The notes: generated by a model from the sequence alone, not told the origin. A stretch of 6,228 bases of DNA from Gammaproteobacteria bacterium (GCA_030621975.1 JAUXGQ010000109.1:1-6228); one strand, 5' to 3'. Shown: positions 1-6,228, counted from the first letter of the stretch. Program-made: numbers and translations.

Positions 1-8
1 AAAAGCCA

Positions 9-1568
9 TCAGGAGAGTTTGGACAACAGCACTCCGGCCGCGAGGGCGGAACCGATCACACCGGCTACATTCGGTCCCATGGCGTACATGAGCAGAAAGT
101 TCTGCGGGTCTTCCTCCAGCCCGAGTTTGTGCACCACGCGGGCAGCCATGGGCACGGCAGAAACTCCCGCTGCACCGATCATGGGGTTGATGGGGTTGCG
201 GCTCATCCAGTTCATGAGTTTAGCAAACAGGACGCCGGCTGCCGTTGCTACGGCAAAGGCGAGGATGCCGAGTACAAAGATCTTAATGGTATCCAGGGTC
301 AGGAAGTGGGCTGCAGAGGTCTTGGCACCCACGGTAACACCAAGGAGGATAGTGACTATGTCGATCATCGAACTTTGGGCGGTCTTGGCCAGCCTCGCGG
401 TAACCAGTGATTCCCGCAGGAGGTTACCAAAGAAGAGCATACCCAGCAGGGGTATACCGCCGGGGCAGAGAAAGGCCGTCAACAGGAAGCCGACGATGGG
501 GAAGATGATCTTTACGCGCTGGCTGACCGGTTTGCTGTGAGTCATGCGGATGAGGCGTTCTTTCTTAGTGGTCAACAGACGGATAATTGGAGGTTGAATA
601 ATGGGCACCATGGCCATATAGGAGTAGGCCGCGAGTGCCACCGGTCCCAGGAGGTGAGGTGCGAGTTGTGAAGCGGTGAAAATTGCCGTCGGCCCGTCCG
701 CGCCGCCGATGATCCCAATGGCGCCGGCTTCCTGCGCCGTGAAACCCAGCGCTACGGCGCCGAGCAGACTGCCGAAGATGCCGAACTGGGCGGCAGCCCC
801 TAGAAACATGGTCCGGGGATTCGAAAGCATGGGCCCGAAGTCTGTCAGCGCCCCTATACCCAGGAAAATGAGCGGCGGGAAAAAACCCGCCAGGCCCACG
901 CCGGCAAACAACCACCAGAAAACACTGGCGTTGTGCACATCCTGTTTTGCCAGGCTCCAGATTTCCGGATAGCGCGAGTCCTCCCGCAGTTCTTCGACAA
1001 GAAGCTTTCTCCCCTGACCATAGCTGATGATCGAAGCCGGCTGTGCTTCGCTGCGGGCATCCAGCACGCTGTGAAGATTGACCATGATGGCCCTGCCCTG
1101 CTCCACCAGATCGTAGCCGTGCAGGTGAGATTCCATACGTTCGATCCTGGAGAATTTAATGGAATCGGAACGTGTGATCAGACGCATGAGTTTTTCATGA
1201 CCCCAGTTGTTGCCGGCTGCGTGGGAATTTTCCTCTCCGCCTCCGGGGATCGATGTCATTTTCTTCCATGCCTCTTCCTGACTGTAGCGCTTTCCATCGA
1301 TGACCACCTTTTCGACTTCTATGGCATAGTAGGCTATGTCATGCTCGCTGACGGGCCCGTCGTAGACGCCGACGGAGAGTTTACTGGTGTCGTAGGGGAT
1401 GTTGCCGATCAGGATGCCGAATCCTATCGGCACCAGCAGCAGGGGTTCGAATTGCTTCTTTATTGCGAGGAAAATGAACAGCAGCCCGATCAGTATCATC
1501 ACGGCGTTGGTCCAGTGAAACTGGCCAAAGCCGGAGTCCATCAGGTAATTGGTCAACGTCTCAAGCAT
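9..1568 (-). CDS. mmdB: Sodium-translocating decarboxylase beta subunit (OadB/MmdB family) with enlarged N-terminal loop
   Basis: This 519-residue integral membrane protein is the Na+ channel subunit that decarboxylates carboxybiotin and exports Na+. The N-terminus has a hydrophobic helix (about 21-36), then FEPLLLVPIGFG (40-51), typical of the family. The core begins near 216 with GIGALTDFGPML (237-248). Family-critical residues, matched from memory to Klebsiella OadB, are Asp291 in GGADGPTAIF (D203), Tyr317 in AAYSYMA (Y229), and Asn461, Gly465, Ser470 and Arg477 in NPMIGAAGVSAVPMAAR (N373, G377, S382, R389). The C-terminus, FLLMYAMGPNVAGVIGSA, is also classic. All matches share an offset of 88, so the extra length lies upstream: a polar segment at about 58-215 that is much longer than usual. 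The start is ATG with a weak upstream purine stretch. It follows the biotin carrier gene by 136 bases and is last in the visible operon. The family call is very firm. The substrate (methylmalonyl-CoA rather than oxaloacetate) is inferred from the alpha subunit, so the symbol is tentative. Confidence 0.95.
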   Translation of the reverse strand: MLETLTNYLMDSGFGQFHWTNAVMILIGLLFIFLAIKKQFEPLLLVPIGFGILIGNIPYDTSKLSVGVYDGPVSEHDIAYYAIEVEKVVIDGKRYSQEEAWKKMTSIPGGGEENSHAAGNNWGHEKLMRLITRSDSIKFSRIERMESHLHGYDLVEQGRAIMVNLHSVLDARSEAQPASIISYGQGRKLLVEELREDSRYPEIWSLAKQDVHNASVFWWLFAGVGLAGFFPPLIFLGIGALTDFGPMLSNPRTMFLGAAAQFGIFGSLLGAVALGFTAQEAGAIGIIGGADGPTAIFTASQLAPHLLGPVALAAYSYMAMVPIIQPPIIRLLTTKKERLIRMTHSKPVSQRVKIIFPIVGFLLTAFLCPGGIPLLGMLFFGNLLRESLVTARLAKTAQSSMIDIVTILLGVTVGAKTSAAHFLTLDTIKIFVLGILAFAVATAAGVLFAKLMNWMSRNPINPMIGAAGVSAVPMAARVVHKLGLEEDPQNFLLMYAMGPNVAGVIGSALAAGVLLSKLS

Positions 1569-1704
1569 TTCTTAGCCCGATTTGGTATTTTTTGGGTGTT
1601 TCGTTCCGGGGAATACCGGAGGTCGATTGCCGCGATATGCCGCCACGCCTGATTCTCAAACAAGAGGATGTGGGGACCATGGCGAATGTCCATCTTTCAG
1701 ATGG
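1569..1704. other. 136-base non-coding gap between biotin carrier and beta subunit genes
   Basis: This is the longest gap inside the operon. It holds the stem-loop next to the carrier stop and a second small inverted repeat, TCCGG-GGAATA-CCGGA, at 1605-1620. No convincing small gene, promoter or terminator was found. Confidence 0.5.
1690..1704 (-). other. Short perfect stem-loop abutting the biotin carrier stop codon
   Basis: Directly after the TAA of the biotin carrier gene, the minus strand reads CCATCT-GAA-AGATGG, a six-base-pair stem with a three-base loop. No U-run follows, so it is not a classic intrinsic terminator, and the operon appears to continue into the beta subunit gene. It could be an mRNA stability or processing element, or chance. 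Confidence 0.35.
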
Positions 1705-2106
1705 TTACTCGAATTCGATAAGCGTTTGGCCGGTTGTCACAGTGTCTCCCGTGGCTACGGATATCGATTTGATCACCGCGTCACGCGGACTCTTGATAGG
1801 AGTCTCCATCTTCATCGCGTCCAGGATGATGAGCACGTCGTTGGTCTTGACTTTCTGCCCCGGCTTGACCTCGACCGCAGAGACGCTTCCGGCAATCGGA
1901 CTGACCACCTGTGCGTCATCACCAGCGACAGGGGCATGGGATGGCGCAGCTCTGGCCGGTGGCTGTGGCGCCGGTGTCACGGGCACGTGATGATGTGCCG
2001 AGGGGGTAGCGTGCAGAGATTCGAGGACGGGCTTCTGTATACTGTCATCGATCACTTCGACGTCTACTTCATAACGAATGCCTTGAACGGTAATCAGTAG
2101 CTTCAT
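1705..2106 (-). CDS. mmdC: Biotin carboxyl carrier subunit of the sodium-pumping decarboxylase (gamma subunit)
   Basis: This 133-residue protein carries biotin between the alpha and beta subunits. It has three parts: a short N-terminal segment starting MKLLITVQGIRYEVDVEVID; a flexible Ala/Pro/His linker (about 33-60, including AHHH and PAPQPPARAAP); and a C-terminal biotinyl/lipoyl domain (about 66-133). The domain contains SPIAGSV (69-75), KPGQKV and the biotinylation motif DAMKMET (96-102), with Lys99 as the predicted biotinyl lysine. Two Gly-containing turns follow, in the expected swinging-domain pattern. The reading frame stays open further upstream, but that extension overlaps the preceding OadG-like gene and lacks family similarity. 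The ATG at 2106 gives the usual N-terminus and a 37-base gap. No strong ribosome-binding site is seen. It lies between the OadG-like and beta genes, as in mmd operons. A carrier of a biotin carboxylase is possible in principle, but no such gene is present here. Confidence 0.94.
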   Translation of the reverse strand: MKLLITVQGIRYEVDVEVIDDSIQKPVLESLHATPSAHHHVPVTPAPQPPARAAPSHAPVAGDDAQVVSPIAGSVSAVEVKPGQKVKTNDVLIILDAMKMETPIKSPRDAVIKSISVATGDTVTTGQTLIEFE

Positions 2107-2143
2107 GGTTTTTGTTTCGGTTCGATATTGAATCGAGATGGTA

Positions 2144-2488
2144 TCAGTAGGTCTTGCGCCTGTGCGACATGTGCAGTTCAGCACGGCCCTGATGTACCCA
2201 GGCGTGGTCACTGATGTATTCTTCCTCTAAGAATCTGACGCGATAAACACGAGCCCGCGCGCCCAGGGCCGCAGTTGCTGCGGCCGTCAGAATGGCAATC
2301 AATTGATCGTCGAAAAGCGGTTCATCGGGCTTTACCCCAGCCTCTGCATCCTTGGGTTCGGCTTTCTCTACAATAGCGGGGGGCCGATCCAGGATACGCT
2401 TCAGCAGCACGATCGCACCCAGCAACAGAGACAGGGCCGCAAACACTACGGTCATGCCGACCATCATTAGAATAAATCCGTCGCTCAT
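2144..2488 (-). CDS. mmdD: OadG-family small membrane subunit of sodium-pumping decarboxylase (delta/gamma-type anchor)
   Basis: This 114-residue protein has one N-terminal transmembrane helix (about 5-30: GFILMMVGMTVVFAALSLLL), then a charged Pro/Glu/Asp linker (about 35-60) and a small C-terminal domain. The domain starts with an Ala-rich helix (LIAILTAAATAALGARAR) and ends WVHQGRAELHMSHRRKTY. The W-x3-GR ending in basic residues is typical of OadG/MmdD-type proteins, which hold the carboxyltransferase against the membrane beta subunit and help assembly. The size is usual for the family. The ATG at 2488 puts the helix at the extreme N-terminus, as expected, though no clear Shine-Dalgarno precedes it. 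It lies 84 bases after the alpha subunit gene and 37 before the biotin carrier. The family diverges fast, so the call rests on architecture, C-terminus and position together. The mmdD symbol depends on the inferred substrate; with an oxaloacetate substrate it would be oadG. Confidence 0.88.
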   Translation of the reverse strand: MSDGFILMMVGMTVVFAALSLLLGAIVLLKRILDRPPAIVEKAEPKDAEAGVKPDEPLFDDQLIAILTAAATAALGARARVYRVRFLEEEYISDHAWVHQGRAELHMSHRRKTY

Positions 2489-2572
2489 AGCTGCCGATAT
2501 ACAGTCATATCATCAAAAGACAAACATCCGCGCATGTAAACCGAAAAGGGCATCAAAGGCAGACAAGACACA

Positions 2573-4171
2573 TCAAAGCGGGATCAGTCCGTGTTTTTTC
2601 TCGGGTCTGAGTTCCCGCTTTGTAACCAGCGATTCCAATGCCAGCGTCAGATAACACCGAGTCTCGGCCGGCTCGATGATGTCATCTACCATGCTGCGAG
2701 CGGCCGCCATGTAAGGGGTACTGAAAGTATCGCGGTAACGTTCGATCAGTTCCTTTCGTGTTGTCTCCTTGTCCTCTGCTGCCTCGATTTCCTTACGAAA
2801 CACGATGCTGGCAGCACTCTCCGCACCCATCACGGCGATCTCGGCGGTTGGCCAGGCGGCGACACGGTCCGTTCCCAGATCCTTGCCGCACATGGCCAGG
2901 TAGGCACCGCCATAAGCCTTGCGGCACACGATGGTGATCTTCGGCACGGTCGCGGACGAATAGGCAAAGAGCATCTTGGCGCCGTGTCTGATGATTCCGC
3001 CGTACTCCTGCTCCACGCCCGGCATGAATCCCGGTACATCGACGAATGTTACCAGTGGAATGTTGAAGGCATTACAGAATCGAATGAAGCGCGAGGCCTT
3101 ATCCGACGAATTGATGTCCAGGACACCGGCCTTGCACATGGGGTTATTGGCGACGATTCCCACCGGACGCCCCACGATACGTGCAAAACCTACTATGATG
3201 TTTGGCGCGAAGCTGCTCTGTACTTCGAGAAAATCCGCATGATCGACGACACCGGTGATGATCTCGTGCATATCGAAACCACCCCGGGGATTGTCCGGGA
3301 TAATATCGTTGAGTCGGTCGTTCGCGGTAATCGTTTTCTTGTAAGCCAGAACGGGAGGATCCAACATGTTATTGGATGGGAGGAAGGAAAGCAGTTTCTT
3401 GCAGATCTCCGCCGCATGGTTGTCGTCATCGGCGATGAAGTGAACCACACCGGAATAGCCCATCTGCGCCTGTGGTCCACCCAGGTCTTCAGCCGAAACC
3501 TCTTCTCCCGTCACCTGGCGAATCACGCTCGGTCCTGTAATGAACATCTGCGCGTGCCTGGTCTGAATAATAAAGTCCGTCAATGCCGGGCTGTAGGCGG
3601 CCCCGCCCGCGCAGGGTCCACAGATCAGGGAGATCTGCGGCACCACGCCGGAGAGATTCACGTTGTTGAAAAAAATGCGTCCGTACGCCGCCAGACTGTC
3701 TATACCCTCCTGTATGCGCGCGCCGCCGGAGTCGTTGACGAACACGAACGGGCTGCCGGTCTTCAGAGAATTTTTCATCATTGCGACGATCTTGTTGCAA
3801 TGAATTTCGCCCGCGGCCCCGCCTGCCACGGTAAAATCCTGGCTGGCAATGTGTACGAGCCGACCGTCGATGGCCCCGCAACCCGTCACCACGCCATCAG
3901 CGGGGAGATCCTTGGTATCCATCCCGAAATAGGTGCATCGGTGTTTGGCGAAGGCATACTGCTCCTGGAAACTGCCGGGATCCAGAAGCAGACCTATACG
4001 CTCGCGGGCGCTCAGTTTGCCCCTGTCATGCTGAGCCTTGGTACGCTTGGCGCCACCACCCATGGCAATTTCTTCACGCCGATCGTTGAGTTCCTGGATC
4101 CGATCGGCCATCGTCTTGAAACGGGATCCCCTGTCCCTGGCGGTTGGATTGTCATCGGATATGGAGTTCAT
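2573..4171 (-). CDS. mmdA: Acyl-CoA carboxyltransferase, methylmalonyl-CoA decarboxylase alpha subunit (or propionyl-CoA carboxylase beta-like)
   Basis: This enzyme is a crotonase-fold carboxyltransferase of about 532 residues. It is expected to move CO2 from methylmalonyl-CoA to the carrier biotin, releasing propionyl-CoA. Visible motifs, numbered from the chosen start: RGKLSARERIGLLLDPGSF (50-68); GGARIQEG (149-156) and GPCAGGAAYSPAL (185-197) in the N-terminal CoA half; VPGFMPGVEQE (379-389), RKAYGGAY (417-424) and AWPTAEIAVMGAE (439-451) in the C-terminal biotin half; and the family ending KKHGLIPL. Residue 425, just after GGAY, is Leu. The frame opens at a TTG at 4219, but the ATG at 4171 has an AGGA ten bases upstream and fits family length better; an ATG at 4111 is also possible. 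A two-codon frame (ATG TTA TGA) overlaps the chosen start. The decarboxylase role is inferred from the downstream OadG, carrier and OadB genes and the lack of a biotin carboxylase. Glutaconyl-CoA decarboxylase is less likely because this protein resembles the PccB/MmdA group. Confidence 0.92.
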   Translation of the reverse strand: MNSISDDNPTARDRGSRFKTMADRIQELNDRREEIAMGGGAKRTKAQHDRGKLSARERIGLLLDPGSFQEQYAFAKHRCTYFGMDTKDLPADGVVTGCGAIDGRLVHIASQDFTVAGGAAGEIHCNKIVAMMKNSLKTGSPFVFVNDSGGARIQEGIDSLAAYGRIFFNNVNLSGVVPQISLICGPCAGGAAYSPALTDFIIQTRHAQMFITGPSVIRQVTGEEVSAEDLGGPQAQMGYSGVVHFIADDDNHAAEICKKLLSFLPSNNMLDPPVLAYKKTITANDRLNDIIPDNPRGGFDMHEIITGVVDHADFLEVQSSFAPNIIVGFARIVGRPVGIVANNPMCKAGVLDINSSDKASRFIRFCNAFNIPLVTFVDVPGFMPGVEQEYGGIIRHGAKMLFAYSSATVPKITIVCRKAYGGAYLAMCGKDLGTDRVAAWPTAEIAVMGAESAASIVFRKEIEAAEDKETTRKELIERYRDTFSTPYMAAARSMVDDIIEPAETRCYLTLALESLVTKRELRPEKKHGLIPL

Positions 4172-4181
4172 AACATGGTTA

Positions 4182-4185
4182 TCCT
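4182..4185 (-). promoter_or_regulatory. Ribosome-binding site deciding the alpha subunit start
   Basis: On the minus strand an AGGA tetramer sits ten bases before the ATG at 4171. Nothing comparable precedes the upstream TTG at 4219, where the sequence is pyrimidine-rich. This supports the shorter 532-residue product. The spacing is slightly long, so confidence is moderate. Confidence 0.5.
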
Positions 4186-4245
4186 GAGCTTGACTCGTAC
4201 GGCTGTTTCGGTACGCCAAACAGGGGTGTGCAGAAATCGGTTAAG

Positions 4246-5964
4246 TCAAACCGCCAAGCCCTTCACATAGGCACCAGGTGCCGGTTCCAGTTCGGGGAAT
4301 TCGTCACTACCGGTCCGTTTCGGCGCGTCGATCATCGCCCCGCCCTGTCGCTTAAGCCACGCACTCCAGTGAGGCCACCAACTGCCCGTTACCCGCTCCG
4401 CATTGTCCAACCAATGATCAGCGCCCCTGCCCAACTCACCATTGCGCCAGTAGTTGCGCTTGTTCTTGGCCGGAGGGTTGATCACGCCGGCGACGTGACC
4501 GCTGGCCGCGAGCACGAACTCGATCGGACCCTTGACCAGTTCGGTCGAAGTAAAAGTGGTTTTCCACGGCGCAATGTGGTCGTCTATGGTAGAGAGAAAA
4601 TAGGCCGGGGCATCTATCTTGCCAAGATCCAACTTCACGCCACACAACTCCAGGTCGCCGGGCTTGGCCAGTCTGTTCTCCAGATACATATTGCGCAGAT
4701 ACCAGGTATACATGTGCGCAGACATGTTGGTGGAGTCGCTATTCCAGTAGAGGATATCGAAGGGCGGCGGCGTCTTACCCTTCATGTAGTTGTTGATAAC
4801 ATAATTCCAGATCAGCTCATTGGCGCGGAGCATGGCAAAAGTCTGGGCCAGCTGTTTTCCAGGCATTACCCCACCGTCTTTCAGCTTCCGCTCGTGCTGG
4901 CGGACCTGAGACTCATCGATGAACACCCTCAATCCCCCCGGATCGGAGAAGTCCATCAGGCTGGTAAAGAACGTGGCTGAGGCCACGGGTTTCCTGCGCC
5001 TGGCCGCCAACACTGCCATGGTCGTCGCCAGCATGGTGCCGCCGATACACCATGACACTGCATTAGTTTTCTTGGCTCCGGTAATTTTACGCACCACATC
5101 GATCGCCTTGATGGTCCCGTTCTCAACGTACTCATCCCAGCGGCGGTCGCCCATGGTCTCATCGGGATTGTGCCAGGAGATAACGAACACGTTATTCCCC
5201 TCCTCCAGGGCATAGCGGACAAAAGAATTCTTTTCCTGCAGGTCGAGGATATAGTACTTATTGATGCACGGAGGCACGATCAGCATAGGCAGTTCGTTGA
5301 CCTTGTCCGCCAGTGACCGGTAGTGAATCAACTGCATCATTTCATTTTCGAAAACCACCGAACCAGGCGTCGTCGCCAGGTTCTTACCGACCTCGAACAT
5401 GGATTCGTCGGTCATACTGATGCGTCCTTTCTTCATATCCTCCGTCAGGTTCTTCAGCCCATGCAATAGATTCTGTCCCTTGCTTTCGACGGTTTCCCTG
5501 ACCACATCAGGGTTGGTCAGCGCAAAGTTGGTCGGCGAGAGGGCGTCGATAAAATGGTTTGTATAGAATGCGCACTTATGCCGGGTATTGTCATCGAGCG
5601 TAGATTCGTCGATACGATCTATCAGCCAGCGGGAGGTCAACAGGTAAGACTGTTTCAGATAGTTGTGGACCGGGCTATTCTGCCAATTATCCGAGGAAAA
5701 ACGGCGATCGGTCTTGTGCGGCGTTACCAAGTCCTCTCCGGACAGCGAGAATAGCGATGTCCAGAGTTCGGTATGCTTTAGATAAAAATCCGTAGCCATC
5801 TTGAACCAATCGTCGCTTTCCACGGTGCGCGTCATGATCGTGCTCCAGGCGTTGGTGAACTGCAACACCATCTCCTGGGATTCAGCCACGGAGAAGTCCT
5901 TGACCAGCTTGTGACTCTCCTTGGTAAAATGATGGAATACGGCGTGGGGATTCTGCTCACTCAT
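4246..5964 (-). CDS. phaC: Class I poly(3-hydroxyalkanoate) synthase
   Basis: This 572-residue enzyme polymerises short-chain (R)-3-hydroxyacyl-CoA (3-hydroxybutyryl, 3-hydroxyvaleryl) into PHA on the surface of cytoplasmic granules. Length fits class I (about 560-600). The PhaC N-terminal domain is followed by an alpha/beta-hydrolase core. NKYYILDLQ (235-243) and VISWHNPD (261-268) closely match the Cupriavidus type. The catalytic triad is Cys306 in SWCIGGT, Asp462 in DDHIAPW and His490 in SGHVAGVINPPAKNKR. The C-terminus carries GSWWPHWSAWL (527-537) and ends PGAYVKGLAV. The nucleophile box reads S-W-C-I-G-G where many relatives have G-[YF]-C-[IV]-G-G; this still fits the PhaC box [GS]-x-C-x-[GA]-G. 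The ATG at 5964 has a GAGGC Shine-Dalgarno about seven bases upstream. It is the first visible gene, 74 bases ahead of the carboxyltransferase gene. No thiolase, reductase, phasin or second synthase subunit lies in the window. Confidence 0.97.
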   Translation of the reverse strand: MSEQNPHAVFHHFTKESHKLVKDFSVAESQEMVLQFTNAWSTIMTRTVESDDWFKMATDFYLKHTELWTSLFSLSGEDLVTPHKTDRRFSSDNWQNSPVHNYLKQSYLLTSRWLIDRIDESTLDDNTRHKCAFYTNHFIDALSPTNFALTNPDVVRETVESKGQNLLHGLKNLTEDMKKGRISMTDESMFEVGKNLATTPGSVVFENEMMQLIHYRSLADKVNELPMLIVPPCINKYYILDLQEKNSFVRYALEEGNNVFVISWHNPDETMGDRRWDEYVENGTIKAIDVVRKITGAKKTNAVSWCIGGTMLATTMAVLAARRRKPVASATFFTSLMDFSDPGGLRVFIDESQVRQHERKLKDGGVMPGKQLAQTFAMLRANELIWNYVINNYMKGKTPPPFDILYWNSDSTNMSAHMYTWYLRNMYLENRLAKPGDLELCGVKLDLGKIDAPAYFLSTIDDHIAPWKTTFTSTELVKGPIEFVLAASGHVAGVINPPAKNKRNYWRNGELGRGADHWLDNAERVTGSWWPHWSAWLKRQGGAMIDAPKRTGSDEFPELEPAPGAYVKGLAV

Positions 5965-5970
5965 TTTTCT

Positions 5971-5975
5971 GCCTC
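5971..5975 (-). promoter_or_regulatory. Shine-Dalgarno of phaC
   Basis: GAGGC on the minus strand, followed by an A-rich spacer, lies at normal distance before the phaC ATG at 5964. It is the best ribosome-binding site in the window and supports the annotated start. Confidence 0.65.
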
Positions 5976-6038
5976 ACATTTTGCTTGACCAGTGTTCGGC
6001 CAGAAACGCTAACCCTTTGAAAGGCAACGAATAATCTG

Positions 6039-6066
6039 ACCATAACAAGATGAAAACTCCAGTAAA
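6039..6066 (-). promoter_or_regulatory. Weak sigma-70-like promoter candidate upstream of phaC
   Basis: On the minus strand, TTTACT (6066-6061) and TATGGT (6044-6039) are separated by 16 bases; each matches the consensus -35 and -10 boxes at four of six positions. It would leave a leader of roughly 70 bases before phaC. This is an eye-level match in a 141-base AT-richer stretch where chance matches are common, and transcription could equally start beyond the window. Confidence 0.2.
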
Positions 6067-6105
6067 TCCTGGTATGCTTTTGAACTTAGGGCTCGCTTCA
6101 AAATT

Positions 6106-6228
6106 AATTCGCATTTTGGAACGCCGATCTATCCCGCCCAGCTGCGTTGTTCGTCGCTTAAATAGGCTAGCTATTCGCACTCCTCTCGCCTTGCTGGACG
6201 GGCATCTCGACGCCCCAAAATGTGAATT
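6106..6228. repeat. Long imperfect palindrome, MITE-like or REP-like dispersed repeat (touches window edge)
   Basis: The left arm (6106-6165) begins AATTCGCATTTTGG and ends AATAG. The right arm (6171-6228), read as reverse complement, begins AATTCACATTTTGG and ends AATAG. The arms flank a five-base loop, GCTAG (6166-6170). The outer 37 or so positions of each arm align well, including CATTTTGG, CGA and a CCCG-x-CCAGC block; the inner third is diverged apart from the terminal AATAG. There is no coding capacity. This architecture is typical of small non-autonomous palindromic elements scattered through bacterial genomes. The element may continue past 6228, so its outer boundary and any target duplication cannot be judged. 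It sits about 140 bases upstream of phaC. Confidence 0.7.

Noticed and set aside
1..8. Terminator after the beta subunit gene
   Set aside because: Only eight bases remain beyond the stop codon, so nothing can be judged.
933..1652. 239-codon plus-strand open frame opposite the beta subunit loop region
   Set aside because: I considered whether the unusual beta-subunit loop was an artefact of a gene on the other strand. The minus frame runs uninterrupted from a good OadB N-terminus into the core, and the plus frame shows no protein features.
2107..2211. N-terminal extension of the biotin carrier frame
   Set aside because: The extension overlaps the end of the OadG-like gene in another frame and has no family similarity; MKLLITVQG at 2106 is the normal start.
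4172..4219. TTG start adding 16 residues to the alpha subunit
   Set aside because: No ribosome-binding site precedes the TTG, and the added residues are not family-like. The ATG at 4171 has an AGGA upstream.
2591..4270. 559-codon open frame on the plus strand, antisense to the alpha subunit gene
   Set aside because: The translation has no recognisable family motifs and is rich in His/Arg/Gly as expected for the complement of a well-conserved coding frame. The opposite strand encodes an unmistakable carboxyltransferase over the same span.
5984..6003. Possible sigma-54 promoter (TGGCC...TGGT on the minus strand)
   Set aside because: The -12 element lacks the required GC dinucleotide at proper spacing.
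6014..6024. CCTTTGAAAGG small inverted repeat in the phaC leader, considered as an operator
   Set aside because: Only five base pairs around a single central base; this is too short to distinguish from chance without conservation data.
5974..6180. 68-codon minus-strand frame upstream of phaC
   Set aside because: It runs from inside the palindromic repeat into the phaC leader, has no recognisable motif, and would end within the phaC Shine-Dalgarno region. Treated as non-coding.

Overview
All five convincing genes in this window lie on the minus strand and run in one direction, from about position 5964 down to position 9. In transcription order they are a class I polyhydroxyalkanoate (PHA) synthase (phaC) and four subunits of a biotin-dependent, sodium-pumping acyl-CoA decarboxylase: the carboxyltransferase alpha subunit, a small OadG-type membrane anchor, a biotin carrier protein, and the OadB-type membrane sodium channel subunit. 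The decarboxylase genes follow the alpha-delta-gamma-beta order known for methylmalonyl-CoA decarboxylase (mmdA-D-C-B). No biotin carboxylase subunit is present, which argues for a decarboxylase rather than an ATP-driven carboxylase. Gaps between genes are 74, 84, 37 and 136 bases, so one transcript is plausible.

The organism is probably a proteobacterium. PhaC resembles the Cupriavidus-type class I enzyme, with a WPHWSAWL-type C-terminus and GHVAGVINPPAKNKR around the catalytic His. Base composition is moderately GC-rich by eye. A gammaproteobacterium is my best guess, but the window cannot prove it.

Layout: 6106-6228 is a long imperfect palindrome that runs to the window edge and looks like a MITE-like or REP-like dispersed repeat. 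5965-6105 is the phaC leader, with only a weak candidate promoter. 4246-5964 is phaC; 2573-4171 the alpha subunit; 2144-2488 the OadG-like subunit; 1705-2106 the biotin carrier; 1569-1704 a non-coding gap with two short stem-loops; 9-1568 the beta subunit. The beta subunit carries a large extra loop domain near its N-terminus.

Working model (inference): the pump decarboxylates methylmalonyl-CoA to propionyl-CoA while exporting Na+. The propionyl-CoA could then be condensed and reduced (by enzymes not in this window) to 3-hydroxyvaleryl-CoA, which PhaC polymerises. That would link a succinate/methylmalonyl-CoA route to an ion gradient and to carbon and electron storage. The unusual points are the linkage of phaC to a complete Na+ pump and the enlarged beta subunit.
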